From Leifsonia sp. fls2-241-R2A-40a (lineage in GTDB: Bacteria; Actinomycetota; Actinomycetes; Actinomycetales; Microbacteriaceae), in the NCBI RefSeq assembly GCF_030209575.1, contig NZ_JARVRS010000001.1, positions 1,860,001 to 1,924,000 on the forward strand: 64,000 bases of DNA. The letters run 5' to 3'. Both the position numbers and the translations under genes were made by a program. Under the pieces are notes generated by a model. That model saw only the letters and a list, made by a program, of their open reading frames with translations. It searched no databases and was not told the DNA's origin. Of this stretch, positions 16,159 to 26,297 are shown piece by piece; the stretch's first letter is position 1, and each line of letters begins with the position of its first letter.

Positions 16159-17538
16159 ATGACCCAGAAGCCCGCTCAGTCCCACGACCGCATGCACGCC
16201 GTGACGCCGGAGACCCGCGAACTCGTCGACCTGGTGCTCGACTACTCCCGGCGCCGCATCCTCAGCGAGGACACGCCGCTCGACAAGCCGTTGCCGGAGT
16301 TCGAGCTGCGCCGGCTCGCCGGTCAGACCGTCTCCGAGAACGGGATCGGCGCCGAACGCGCGCTCGCCCTGTTCGAGCACGTCCTGGCCCCGGCGTGCAT
16401 CACGACCGACCACCCGCGCTACCTGTCGTTCATCCCGACGGCGCCCACCAAGGCCGCGACCGCGTTCGACCTGGTCGTCTCGGCGAGCGCCGTCTACGGC
16501 GGATCGTGGCTCGAGGGATCCGGGGCCGTCTACGCCGAGAACCAGGTGCTCGCGTGGCTGACCGCCGAATTCGGCCTTCCGTCGACGGCGGGCGGCGTCT
16601 TCGTGCAGGGCGGGACGCTCGGCAACCTGTCCGCGCTGGTCGCGGCGCGCGATGCGGCCCGCACGGAGCGCGGCAACCCGTCCGGCCGCTGGGTGATCGT
16701 GTGCAGTTCGGAAGCCCACTCCTCCGTCTCGTCCGCGGCTCGCGTGATGGATGTCGATGTGGTCGCCGTCTCTCCCGGCGAGACCGGCGTGCTCACGGGG
16801 GATGCGGTCCGCCCGGCACTGGAGGAGTACGGGGATGCGGTGTTCGCGGTCGTCGTCACCGGCGGCTCCACCAACTTCGGCATCGTCGACGACATCGCCT
16901 CCGTCGCCGCGCTCAAGGCGGACTTCTCGTTCTGGCTGCACGTGGACGGCGCCTACGGGCTCGCGGGGATGCTGTCGCCGCTGGCCCGGGACCGCTTCCG
17001 GGGCGTCGAGCACGCCGACTCCGTCATCGTCGACCCGCACAAGTGGCTCTTCGCCCCGTTCGACGCGTGCGCGCTCATCTACCGCGACCCGGAGGCGGGA
17101 CGCCGCGCGCACACTCAGCACGCCGAGTACCTCGACACACTGACCGAGAACAACGAGTGGAGCCCGTCGGACTACGCCGCGCACCTCACCCGGCGGGCAC
17201 GCGGTCTCCCGTTCTGGTTCTCGCTGGCCTCGCACGGCGCTGTCGCCTATCGCGACGCGGTCACCGCGTCCATCCGTCTCGCCGGGCAGATCGCCGAGGA
17301 GATCGAGCGGCGCGAGGGCTTCCGCCTGGTGCGCCACCCGCAGCTGTCGGTCGTCGTCTTCGAGCGGGAGGGCTGGACGAAGGAGGACTACGCCGTGTGG
17401 TCCGCCCGGCTGCTGGAGGACCAGCGCGCGTTCGTCACGCCCAGCTCCCACGCGGGGCGGCCGAACACGCGCTTCGCGATCCTGAACCCGCTGACCACCT
17501 TCGACGACCTGGTGGGCATCCTCGACACCATGGAGTGA
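16159..17538 (+). CDS. PLP-dependent group II decarboxylase
   Basis: 459 residues from ATG 16159, chosen because GGAGG lies just upstream; ATG 16141 is the alternative. The pyridoxal-phosphate lysine is in SVIVDPHKWLF (about 295), preceded by the PLP-contacting WLHVDGAYGL and the cofactor-binding GGTLGNLSAL. This is the aromatic-amino-acid/glutamate/cysteine-sulfinate decarboxylase family, producing amines and CO2 in the cytosol. Sequence alone does not distinguish Tyr, Trp/DOPA or other substrates. Monocistronic, with a strong terminator. Confidence 0.92.
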   Translation: MTQKPAQSHDRMHAVTPETRELVDLVLDYSRRRILSEDTPLDKPLPEFELRRLAGQTVSENGIGAERALALFEHVLAPACITTDHPRYLSFIPTAPTKAATAFDLVVSASAVYGGSWLEGSGAVYAENQVLAWLTAEFGLPSTAGGVFVQGGTLGNLSALVAARDAARTERGNPSGRWVIVCSSEAHSSVSSAARVMDVDVVAVSPGETGVLTGDAVRPALEEYGDAVFAVVVTGGSTNFGIVDDIASVAALKADFSFWLHVDGAYGLAGMLSPLARDRFRGVEHADSVIVDPHKWLFAPFDACALIYRDPEAGRRAHTQHAEYLDTLTENNEWSPSDYAAHLTRRARGLPFWFSLASHGAVAYRDAVTASIRLAGQIAEEIERREGFRLVRHPQLSVVVFEREGWTKEDYAVWSARLLEDQRAFVTPSSHAGRPNTRFAILNPLTTFDDLVGILDTME

Positions 17539-17561
17539 AGCTCGCCCGCTGACGCCTTAAA

Positions 17562-17598
17562 GCAGAAGGCCCCGTGCCGTGAGCACGGGGCCTTCTGC
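17562..17598. terminator. Bidirectional terminator after the decarboxylase
   Basis: A perfect 16-bp stem, GCAGAAGGCCCCGTGC (17562-17577), loop CGTGA, and its complement at 17583-17598, between converging genes. Confidence 0.85.
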
Positions 17599-17611
17599 GT
17601 TCAGAGGGGTA

Positions 17612-17866
17612 TCAGACGATGTCGTCCGACTCGCCCGTCCGGCGGGTCACTCGCTCGCCCGTCGCAGGATCTACGGCGGTGCGGGTGGTGGCGACGGAGG
17701 TGCGACGCCGGGTGAGAAGCACGATCCCGATGATGATGCCGATGAGACCGGCGATCATCAGGATGTACCCCACCAGGTGAAGGTCGATCCAGGTGACCTG
17801 GAAGTTCAGCGCGAACGCGAGGATCGCGCCGATGACCACCAGGAATATACCTGCGCCGAGACTCAT
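17612..17866 (-). CDS. DUF6458-type small membrane protein
   Basis: 84 residues opening MSLGAGIFLVVIGAILAFAL, then VTWIDLHLVGYILMIAGLIG, which is the DUF6458 pattern: two transmembrane helices joined by a short W-x-D-L loop. A basic, hydrophilic tail (TRRRTSVATTRTAVDPATGE) follows. Common in Microbacteriaceae, function unknown. It lies 15 bp downstream of another small membrane protein on the same strand and is probably co-transcribed with it. Confidence 0.82.
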   Translation of the reverse strand: MSLGAGIFLVVIGAILAFALNFQVTWIDLHLVGYILMIAGLIGIIIGIVLLTRRRTSVATTRTAVDPATGERVTRRTGESDDIV

Positions 17867-17881
17867 GGGGTTTCCTTCGGG

Positions 17882-18046
17882 CTAAACCCGACGGCTCCCC
17901 GTGAGCAGCCGCACGAGCCACACGATGACGGCCAGCACGAGCAGGATGATTCCCACCCAGAGCAGGAAGTTCAGCGAGGAAACGAACCCACCGGTGAGCA
18001 GCAGGATGATCGCGATGATCGCGACGATGATGAGCAGGATGTTCAT
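17882..18046 (-). CDS. 54-residue hydrophobic protein
   Basis: From ATG 18046: an N-terminal helix MNILLIIVAIIAIILLLTGG, a second helix at about 27-48 (FLLWVGIILLVLAVIVWLV), and a basic end RLLTGSRRV. Small two-helix membrane proteins like this are frequent near stress genes in Actinobacteria; no function is known. AAGGAAAGGA lies somewhat far upstream (about 8-17 nt). The palindrome at 18094-18106 overlaps its likely promoter, and a MarR gene ends 71 bp upstream. Confidence 0.7.
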   Translation of the reverse strand: MNILLIIVAIIAIILLLTGGFVSSLNFLLWVGIILLVLAVIVWLVRLLTGSRRV

Positions 18047-18093
18047 GGAGAAAGTGTCCTTTCCTTGACGCCGTCCACACAACAACTGCTTCA

Positions 18094-18106
18094 ATTGCCT
18101 AGCAAT
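18094..18106. promoter_or_regulatory. Candidate MarR operator upstream of the small membrane genes
   Basis: ATTGC-CTA-GCAAT, the TTGCNNNGCAA-type dyad commonly bound by MarR proteins. It lies between the MarR gene (18117-18608) and the hydrophobic protein gene, both on the minus strand. Confidence 0.55.
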
Positions 18107-18116
18107 CCCCTTGACT

Positions 18117-18608
18117 TCAGGTTCGTTTAGGCCTAGCTGAGCGCTCGGAGGCGATCCGGTCGACGGTCTGCCGCATCTTCGTCAGGAATTTCGTGACGGT
18201 CTCGGCTTCGTCGGGGCTCAGCTCGGCGGTCGCTGCGGCCAGCTGTTGCTGTGCGGCGGCGAGCAGCGGACCGGTGTCGCCGAGTGCGGCTCGAGTGGGG
18301 ATCAGCTCGACCGAGCGCTTGTCCTTCCGGCTGGGCCGGCGTTCCACGAATCCGGCGCGAGCGAGCCGATCCACGAGCAGGGTGGTGGATGCGCTGGACA
18401 CGCCCAGGTAGGCGCTGATGTCCTTCGCGAACGTCGGGCGGCTCATGGCGGAGTTGTCGAGGATGAGCCGGAGGGCCAGCAGATCGTTCTCGCCGATCCC
18501 CATGGCCGCGCCGGTACGCCGCCGCATGGCTGCTTCGGCTGCCCGGTAGACCTGCAACGCTTCGAGCACAGCCGTGTCCGGCCGGGGCGTCTCAGGTTCG
18601 TGCGTCAC
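18117..18608 (-). CDS. MarR-family transcriptional regulator
   Basis: 163 residues, GTG start with GGAGAAGG upstream. Winged helix: AAMGIGENDLLALRLILDNS, recognition helix AYLGVSSASTTLLVDRLARA, wing ERRPSRKDKRSVELIPT. The C-terminal dimerisation helix is basic (MRQTVDRIASERSARPKRT). It is followed on the same strand by two small membrane proteins, with a TTGCNNNGCAA dyad between, so repression of those genes is likely. It diverges from the Ser/Thr kinase gene, with 97 bp between. Confidence 0.9.
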   Translation of the reverse strand: MTHEPETPRPDTAVLEALQVYRAAEAAMRRRTGAAMGIGENDLLALRLILDNSAMSRPTFAKDISAYLGVSSASTTLLVDRLARAGFVERRPSRKDKRSVELIPTRAALGDTGPLLAAAQQQLAAATAELSPDEAETVTKFLTKMRQTVDRIASERSARPKRT

Positions 18609-18705
18609 CTTCTCCAGTCATGCCCAGTGCGGGCGAATTCGCAACGGGGGTGTACCCGACTGTCGGCGGATTCACGGACACAAGTTGGGCGCGTATGCTC
18701 GCGCG

Positions 18706-20010
18706 GTGGACGAACGAGTGCTTCTCGACCGCTACGAGCTCCAGGACCGTCTGGGCCGTGGTGGCATGGCGACGGTCTTCCGCGCGCTCGACCGGCGCCT
18801 GGACCGCGAGGTCGCCGTCAAGGTGTTCGCCTCGGGAACGGCAGTGGATGATGCGCGTCGCCGCACGGAGGCGACCATGCTGGCCCGGCTCAGCCATCCG
18901 CATCTGGTGTCGCTGCACGATGCGCACCTGGCGTCGGACGGCGACACCACCCCCACCTTCCTGGTGATGGAGCTGGTGGACGGCGAGGACCTGCGCACGA
19001 GGCTCGAACGCGGTCCGCTTCCGGCGGAAGAGGCCGTGGAGGTCGCGGTCGGGATCGCGGAGGCGCTCGTCGTCGTGCACGACGCGGGAATGGTGCACCG
19101 CGACCTGAAGCCGGGCAACATCCTCCTCGCGGACGCCAGCGTCCCGGGCGGACGGCAGGTCGTCAAGCTCGCCGATTTCGGGATCGCGCACCTCGTGGGA
19201 TCGGAGCGCATCACCACGATCGGCACCGTGATCGGCACGGCGGGCTACCTGAGCCCCGAGCAGATCTTCGGCGGCGAGCCCGGGCCCGCGGCCGACATCT
19301 ACTCGCTCGGCCTGGTGGTGCTAGAGGCTCTGACGGGGGCGCGGGAGTACCCGGGCAGCCCCGTCGAGGCGGTGGCGGCGCGCGCCGCACGCGACCCGCA
19401 CATCCCGTCGTCGCTGCCCGAGGACTGGCGCGGCCTCCTCGGCGCGATGACGACGCGTGATGCGGCTCTGCGCCCGACGGCGCTCGAGGTCGCCGTGATG
19501 GCGCGCGAACTGGCGCCGCAGCTGGCCGGATGGGTGCCGGAGGCGGCCGCAGACGTCGAGACGGTCGCCATGACCGCGCCCGCGGTCGCGGCGGGAGCCC
19601 TGGGCGCACCGCTCGGGGCGCAGGCTGCGGAAGCGGCCCCCACGCGTGTCCTGCCGGTCGCTCGTGACACGAGGCGACGACGTCGGGGCCTGCTGGTCAC
19701 CGGTGTGGTGGGTGGTGCCGTCGTCGCGGTGGTGTCGGCGCTCACCCTGGGCAGCCTCCTCGCCCCGGCGGAGGAGACGCCGGGGACCGGCCCGACCACT
19801 CCGCGGCCGACTCCGACCGTGGTCGCGCCCGCATCGACGGTGGCACCCGCCGAGAACACCGTGCAGACGCCTGCCCCGCAACAGGTCGCGCCGACGACGG
19901 AGACCGGCCCTGCCGAGCCCGCGAAACCGGCACCCGCCAACCCCAAACCGGAGAAGAGCAAGCCGGACAAGCCCGGAAAGGGCGGGCCTTCGAACAAAGG
20001 CAAGCACTGA
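18706..20010 (+). CDS. Serine/threonine protein kinase, membrane-anchored, no PASTA domains
   Basis: 434 residues from GTG 18706. TTCACG-17-TATGCT ends 6 bp before this GTG, so the mRNA is probably leaderless; starts further upstream are artefacts. Kinase landmarks: GRGGMATVF (17-25), Lys39 in AVKVF, HRDLKPGNIL (about 132), DFGIAHL (about 158), GYLSPEQ. A single membrane helix spans about 328-350 (LLVTGVVGGAVVAVVSAL). The outside segment is Pro/Thr-rich then Lys-rich and ends SNKGKH, with no PASTA repeats, so it should not sense peptidoglycan like PknB. Signal and targets unknown. Confidence 0.93.
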   Translation: MDERVLLDRYELQDRLGRGGMATVFRALDRRLDREVAVKVFASGTAVDDARRRTEATMLARLSHPHLVSLHDAHLASDGDTTPTFLVMELVDGEDLRTRLERGPLPAEEAVEVAVGIAEALVVVHDAGMVHRDLKPGNILLADASVPGGRQVVKLADFGIAHLVGSERITTIGTVIGTAGYLSPEQIFGGEPGPAADIYSLGLVVLEALTGAREYPGSPVEAVAARAARDPHIPSSLPEDWRGLLGAMTTRDAALRPTALEVAVMARELAPQLAGWVPEAAADVETVAMTAPAVAAGALGAPLGAQAAEAAPTRVLPVARDTRRRRRGLLVTGVVGGAVVAVVSALTLGSLLAPAEETPGTGPTTPRPTPTVVAPASTVAPAENTVQTPAPQQVAPTTETGPAEPAKPAPANPKPEKSKPDKPGKGGPSNKGKH

Positions 20011-20050
20011 CCCGCTTCCGCCCTCGCCGGTCCGCCGGTACTGTCGTGGA

Positions 20051-21031
20051 ATGCCCGAGCAAACGAGGACCGCCGCGATCGTCGTGAACCCGGTCAAGAT
20101 CGACGAGCCCGCCCTCCGCGAAGCGCTGAAAGCCGCCGAGGAGCGGCACGGCTGGGCCGAGACCGTGTGGATCGAGACCACCGAGGACGACCCGGGTTCC
20201 GGCCAGACCGAGCAGGCCCTCGAACGCAAGGTGGATGTCGTCATCGCGGCGGGGGGCGACGGCACCGTCCGCACGGTGGCCGAGAAGCTCCAGGGCACCG
20301 GGGTGCCGCTGGCCCTGCTGCCCTCCGGCACGGGCAACCTGCTCGCCCGCAACTTGAACCTGACGCTGGACGACGTGGGCCATGCCCTCGACTCGGCTTT
20401 CGACGGCGACGACCGCACCATCGACGTCGGCGTGGCGGAGCTGCGCGACGGGAGCGGCCCGACGCGCCGGCACTCGTACCTCGTCATGGCCGGCGTGGGG
20501 ATCGACGCCCAGATGATCGCCGCCACCGACGACGACCTGAAGGCGCGACACGGCTGGCTCGCCTACGTGAAGGCCATCGGAACGGTGCTGCGCGACAAGA
20601 ACGAGTTGCGCCTCCGCTACCAGCTCGACGACAAGGGCGTGCGTTCGGTGCGCGCGCACACCGTCCTGATCGGGAACTGCGGTTCGCTGCCCGCCAACAT
20701 CCTGCTGCTGCCGGAGGCGGCGGTCGACGACGGCGAGTTCGACATCGTCGTGCTGCGGCCGGAGGGATTCGTCGGCTGGGTGCAGATCGCCGTCAAGATC
20801 TTCTGGGAGAACGGCGTGCTCCGCCGCACCACCGTCGGCCGGCGCCTGATGGGCGCCGACCGCGAGGTGAGGGCGATGAACTACCTGAAGGGCCGCGAGT
20901 TCGTGATGCGGCTCAGCCGGCCGCAGGAGGTCGACCTGGACGGCGACCTGTTCGGCCGGGCGTCCGCCCTCCGCACGTGGGTCGACCCGTCGAGCCTGGT
21001 CGTGAAGGTCCCACGCGCGGTGGAGCTATAG
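20051..21031 (+). CDS. Diacylglycerol/lipid kinase family protein (YegS/BmrU-like)
   Basis: 326 residues from ATG 20051. TACTGT ends 6 bp before it, suggesting a leaderless start 41 bp after the kinase gene. The catalytic nucleotide-binding motif AAGGDGTVRTVAE (about 66-78) and LLPSGTGNLLARNL are diagnostic of the DAGK/ceramide-kinase/YegS superfamily. Such enzymes phosphorylate diacylglycerol or related lipids to recycle them to phosphatidate, or act in glycolipid synthesis. No membrane helix; peripheral association is expected. It ends 70 bp before the converging gapA. Confidence 0.9.
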   Translation: MPEQTRTAAIVVNPVKIDEPALREALKAAEERHGWAETVWIETTEDDPGSGQTEQALERKVDVVIAAGGDGTVRTVAEKLQGTGVPLALLPSGTGNLLARNLNLTLDDVGHALDSAFDGDDRTIDVGVAELRDGSGPTRRHSYLVMAGVGIDAQMIAATDDDLKARHGWLAYVKAIGTVLRDKNELRLRYQLDDKGVRSVRAHTVLIGNCGSLPANILLLPEAAVDDGEFDIVVLRPEGFVGWVQIAVKIFWENGVLRRTTVGRRLMGADREVRAMNYLKGREFVMRLSRPQEVDLDGDLFGRASALRTWVDPSSLVVKVPRAVEL

Positions 21032-21100
21032 GGCAGCGCGGAGCGGTGCCGCGACCCCAGCGCCGAGGGAGCCTGCGACCGAGGTAACGGATAGCCCGAG

Positions 21101-22111
21101 CTACGCGCGGTTGACCGCGCGGGCGAGCAGTTCCAGCGTGTCGACGACGCGGTTGGAGAAGCCCCACTCGTTGTCGTACCAGGCGACGACCTTGACGTGC
21201 CGTCCATCCACGCGCGTCAGAGCGGCGTCGAAGATCGAGGACGCGGGCTGGCCGGTGATGTCGCTGGAGACCAGCGGCTCGTCGGCGTAGTCGAGGATGC
21301 CGCGCAGGGCGCCGTCGGCGGCGGTGCGGTAGGCGGCCAGCACCTCGTCGCGCGTCACCTCGCGCGACACGGTGGTGTTGAGCTCGACGATCGAGCCGAC
21401 CGGGACGGGCACGCGGATGGAGTCGCCGGAGAGCTTGCCGTCGAGCTGCGGAAGCACCAGGCCGATCGCCTTGGCGGCGCCGGTGGTGGTCGGGACGATG
21501 TTCACCGCGGCGGCGCGGGCCCGGCGGAGGTCGCGGTGCGGGCCGTCCTGCAGGTTCTGCTCCTGCGTGTACGCGTGCACAGTGGTCATGAAGCCGTGCT
21601 CGATGCCGGCCAGGTCGTCCAGCACCGCGGCGAGCGGGGCGAGCGCGTTGGTCGTGCAGGACGCGTTCGACACGACGACGTGGTTCTCCGGGTCGAAGGC
21701 GTCCGTGTTGACGCCGTAGGCGAGCGTGACGTCGGCGCCGTCGGAGGGGGCGCTCACCAGCACGCGCTTCGCGCCGGCGGCCACGTGGGCGCGGGCGGCG
21801 TCGGCGGAGGTGAAGCGTCCGGTGGACTCGAGAACCACATCCACGCCGAGTTCGGCCCAGGGCAGGTCGGCGGGCTCGCGCTCGGCGAGCACCCGGATGC
21901 GGTGGCCGTCGACGACCAGAGCGTCGCCGTCGACCTCGACGCTGCGGCCGAGCCGGCCGAGCGAGCTGTCGTACTTCAGGAGGTGCGCGAGCGTGGCGGG
22001 CGCGGTGAGGTCGTTGATGGCGACCACCTCGAGGTCAGAGTCGCGCTCCAGCAGGGCGCGGAGGGTGTTGCGGCCGATGCGGCCGAAGCCGTTGATGGCG
22101 ATGCGGGTCAT
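21101..22111 (-). CDS. gap: Type I glyceraldehyde-3-phosphate dehydrogenase
   Basis: 336 residues, MTRIAINGFGRIGRN at the start, ATG preceded by AAAGGA. The NAD site is GFGRIGR, the catalytic Cys is in VVSNASCTTNALAP (about 151), and the NEWGFSNRVVD ending is family-typical. It catalyses the NAD-dependent oxidation of glyceraldehyde-3-phosphate in glycolysis. Unusually, it is not beside pgk/tpi here, so it is probably a second, stand-alone paralogue. Whether it prefers NAD or NADP cannot be settled by eye. Confidence 0.95.
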   Translation of the reverse strand: MTRIAINGFGRIGRNTLRALLERDSDLEVVAINDLTAPATLAHLLKYDSSLGRLGRSVEVDGDALVVDGHRIRVLAEREPADLPWAELGVDVVLESTGRFTSADAARAHVAAGAKRVLVSAPSDGADVTLAYGVNTDAFDPENHVVVSNASCTTNALAPLAAVLDDLAGIEHGFMTTVHAYTQEQNLQDGPHRDLRRARAAAVNIVPTTTGAAKAIGLVLPQLDGKLSGDSIRVPVPVGSIVELNTTVSREVTRDEVLAAYRTAADGALRGILDYADEPLVSSDITGQPASSIFDAALTRVDGRHVKVVAWYDNEWGFSNRVVDTLELLARAVNRA

Positions 22112-22247
22112 GGGGTGTCCTTTCGTGTGCCGCATCCATGCTGCGTTACGGGGAGCGGAGTCGAAAGTGGCGTGCAGGACAGCGTGGGCAAGGATCTCGC
22201 CAGGTGTTCTGCCAGGGAGCGCACGCATCCCGCCACCCGGCGCCACG

Positions 22248-23192
22248 TCAGGCGGAGAAGGTGTGCCGGTACTCCGTCGGGGAGGTGCCCAGGATGCGCT
22301 GGAAGTGCAGTCGCAGATTCGCCGCGGTGCCAAGGCCCACCCGGGCGGCGATCTGCTCGACGCCGAGGTCGGTGCGCTCCAGGAGCTCACGAGCCAGGTC
22401 GACGCGCGCCCGCAGCACCCACTGCATCGGCGTGTAGCCGGTGTCGTCGACGAACCGGCGCGAGAAGGTGCGGGCCGACACCTTGGCGTTGCGGGCGAGC
22501 GCCTCGAGCGTGAGCGGCTCGGCGAGGTGGGCGAGCGCCCACTCCCGGGTCTCGGCGAACAGGTCGCCGAGCGGCTCGGGCACGCTGCGCGGCACGTACT
22601 GCGCCTGGCCGCCGCTCCGGTACGGCGCGGCGACGAGGCGGCGGGCCACGTGGTTCGAAAGCCCGACACCGTGATCGCGGCGCACCAGATGCAGGCAGAG
22701 GTCGATTCCGGAGGCGGCTCCGGCGGAGGTGAGGATGTCGCCCTCGTCGACGAACAGCACGTTCTCATCCACGCGGATCAGTGGATGCCGCTTCGCCAGC
22801 GCGCGCGTGTAGTGCCAGTGCGTCGTCGCACGCTTGCCGTCGAGCAGGCCCGTCGCCGCCAGCGCGAAGGCGCCGGTCGAGATCGCGGCGAGGCGAGCGC
22901 CGCGTTCGTGCGCGGCGAGGAGGGCGCCGACGACGGCCGCCGGCGGATCCGTCGTCCCGGGATTGCGGTAGCCGGGGACGAACACGGTGTCGGCCTGCGC
23001 CAGCGCCTCCAGTCCCTCCGCGACGTGATACGACAGACCGTCGCCGCCGGTGACGAGCCCAGGAGCCGCGCCGCACACGCGCACCTCGTAGGGCATGCTC
23101 GGCCGGTTCGAGAACACCTGGGCCGGGATGCCCACGTCGAGCGGCTTGGCGCCCTCGAGCACGAGCACCGCGACGACGTGGGTGCGGCTCAC
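22248..23192 (-). CDS. GlxA-family transcriptional regulator (DJ-1/PfpI-like + AraC HTH)
   Basis: 314 residues from GTG 23192, which overlaps the stop of the upstream MarR gene by 4 bp (GTGA). Residues about 1-190 have the class-I glutamine-amidotransferase-like fold (GAKPLDVGIPAQVF, then the AAISTGAFALAATGLLDG elbow, where Thr replaces the nucleophilic Cys). Residues about 215-314 form an AraC double HTH (LARNAKVSARTFSRRF and AARVGLGTAANLRLHFQ). GlxA-type activators bind metabolites rather than catalyse. Co-translation with a MarR gene is notable. Target unknown. Confidence 0.9.
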   Translation of the reverse strand: MSRTHVVAVLVLEGAKPLDVGIPAQVFSNRPSMPYEVRVCGAAPGLVTGGDGLSYHVAEGLEALAQADTVFVPGYRNPGTTDPPAAVVGALLAAHERGARLAAISTGAFALAATGLLDGKRATTHWHYTRALAKRHPLIRVDENVLFVDEGDILTSAGAASGIDLCLHLVRRDHGVGLSNHVARRLVAAPYRSGGQAQYVPRSVPEPLGDLFAETREWALAHLAEPLTLEALARNAKVSARTFSRRFVDDTGYTPMQWVLRARVDLARELLERTDLGVEQIAARVGLGTAANLRLHFQRILGTSPTEYRHTFSA

Positions 23193-23620
23193 GACCGCGG
23201 GGAGACGATCTGCAGGAGCGCCGCGCGCAGTGCCGCGGGGTTCTCGACGTCGGGGAACACCTCGTCCTCGAGCCCGCGGACGCCCGCGAAGGCGGTCCGG
23301 CCGGCCTCGGTGATCGCGAGGACATGGCGTCGCCGGTCGCCCGGGTCCGGCTCGCGCGTGACGAGCCCCTCCCGCTCCAGCCGGTCGACAGTGCGCGACA
23401 TGGTCTGCGGTTCGACGTGCGCCATCCGCGCGAGGTCCGACTGCGAGTCGAAGCCGAGTTCGAGCAGGTGCAGCACGATCAGTCCCGCGTGCGTCAGGCC
23501 GCGCTGCTCCAGCGCGTCCGCCCACGCGCGTTCGACGGCACGGGAGGCGGCCCCGAGCAGCCGGCCGAGCGGCCAGTTCTCAGGGCGGTGCTCGTCGGCC
23601 TCCGCCGCGTCCCTGTCCAT
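23189..23620 (-). CDS. MarR-family transcriptional regulator
   Basis: 143 residues from ATG 23620. The box TACGAT lies 6 bp upstream (minus strand), so a leaderless transcript is likely. Winged helix: LTHAGLIVLHLLELGFDSQS, recognition helix MAHVEPQTMSRTVDRLEREG, wing TREPDPGDRRRHVLAIT. It is the first gene of a two-gene regulator operon whose second gene is GlxA-like. Joint control of one target set by a ligand-released repressor and a GlxA activator is possible. Confidence 0.88.
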   Translation of the reverse strand: MDRDAAEADEHRPENWPLGRLLGAASRAVERAWADALEQRGLTHAGLIVLHLLELGFDSQSDLARMAHVEPQTMSRTVDRLEREGLVTREPDPGDRRRHVLAITEAGRTAFAGVRGLEDEVFPDVENPAALRAALLQIVSPRS

Positions 23621-23665
23621 AGGTTCATCGTACGGACATGCGGGCGCACCGTGCGCCGGTGAGCG

Positions 23666-25598
<1,933 letters not shown>

Positions 25599-25615
25599 AC
25601 CCACATGATACCTGT

Positions 25616-25645
25616 GAGTGATTGCACGTTGCTGTGACTATCACT
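25616..25645. promoter_or_regulatory. Dyad between MarR gene and NAD(P)-binding gene
   Basis: AGTGAT (25617-25622) and ATCACT (25640-25645) form 6-bp inverted arms 17 bp apart in the 59-bp divergent gap. The wide spacing makes this only a tentative regulator site. Confidence 0.3.
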
Positions 25646-25657
25646 TGGCATGACGAC

Positions 25658-26287
25658 ATGAAGCTGACCATATTCGGAGCGAGCGGCCGAACCGGCCGTC
25701 TGCTCACCCGCCAGGCGATCGAGCAGGGACACGACGTCACCGTCGTCCTGCGCCGTCCCTCCGACAACGTGGATGCGCGAGCCGGCGTCCGCATCCTCCC
25801 CTCGCTCGACGACACCGCGGAGGTCCGTGCCGCACTCGCCGAGGCCGACGCCGCCCTCTCTGCCATCGGTCCGCGCTCGCGCGCGGAGGCCCCGGTGGCG
25901 GCGCCGGCCACCCGCGCGATCCTTGCAGGGGCGGCGGGGAGGGGACTGCGATTCGTCGTCATCAGCGCAGCGCCGGTCGAAGCGCCGCCCGCCGACGACA
26001 GCTTCCTCAGTCGCCGGATCGCCCTGCCGTTGATCGGCGTGCTGCTGCGGCCCGTCTACGACGACCTCCGCGAGATGGAGCGCGAACTGCGTGACTCCGA
26101 CACGGTGTGGACCGCGTTCCGGCCGCCGATGCTCACCTCCGGCCCGGCCACCGGCACGTACCGGACACGCGTCGGAGGCAGCGTGCCGCGCGGCTTCACG
26201 GTGTCGCGGGCGGACCTTGCGGACGGGATGGTCGCGAGCCTGCATCGCCCGGAGACCGAACGCGCGGCGGTCGGGATCGCGGGCTGA
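25658..26287 (+). CDS. NAD(P)H-binding atypical SDR (NmrA/YwnB-like)
   Basis: 209 residues from ATG 25658 (no clear ribosome site). The N-terminal TIFGASGRTGRLLTRQA is the atypical SDR glycine motif, followed by DVTVVLRRPS for cofactor binding. The typical Tyr-Lys pair is absent, as in NmrA-like redox sensors and flavin-reductase-like proteins. The middle YDDLREMERELRDS and VWTAFRPPMLTSGP match the NAD(P)H-binding YwnB/YesF group. Probably a stress or redox enzyme controlled by the divergent MarR. Confidence 0.85.
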   Translation: MKLTIFGASGRTGRLLTRQAIEQGHDVTVVLRRPSDNVDARAGVRILPSLDDTAEVRAALAEADAALSAIGPRSRAEAPVAAPATRAILAGAAGRGLRFVVISAAPVEAPPADDSFLSRRIALPLIGVLLRPVYDDLREMERELRDSDTVWTAFRPPMLTSGPATGTYRTRVGGSVPRGFTVSRADLADGMVASLHRPETERAAVGIAG

Positions 26288-26297
26288 GGGGGCGCTG

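Noticed and set aside
18574-18705. Extended N-terminus of the Ser/Thr kinase
   Set aside because: The upstream codons lie in the promoter, and the -10 TATGCT ends 6 bp before the GTG that begins the kinase fold.
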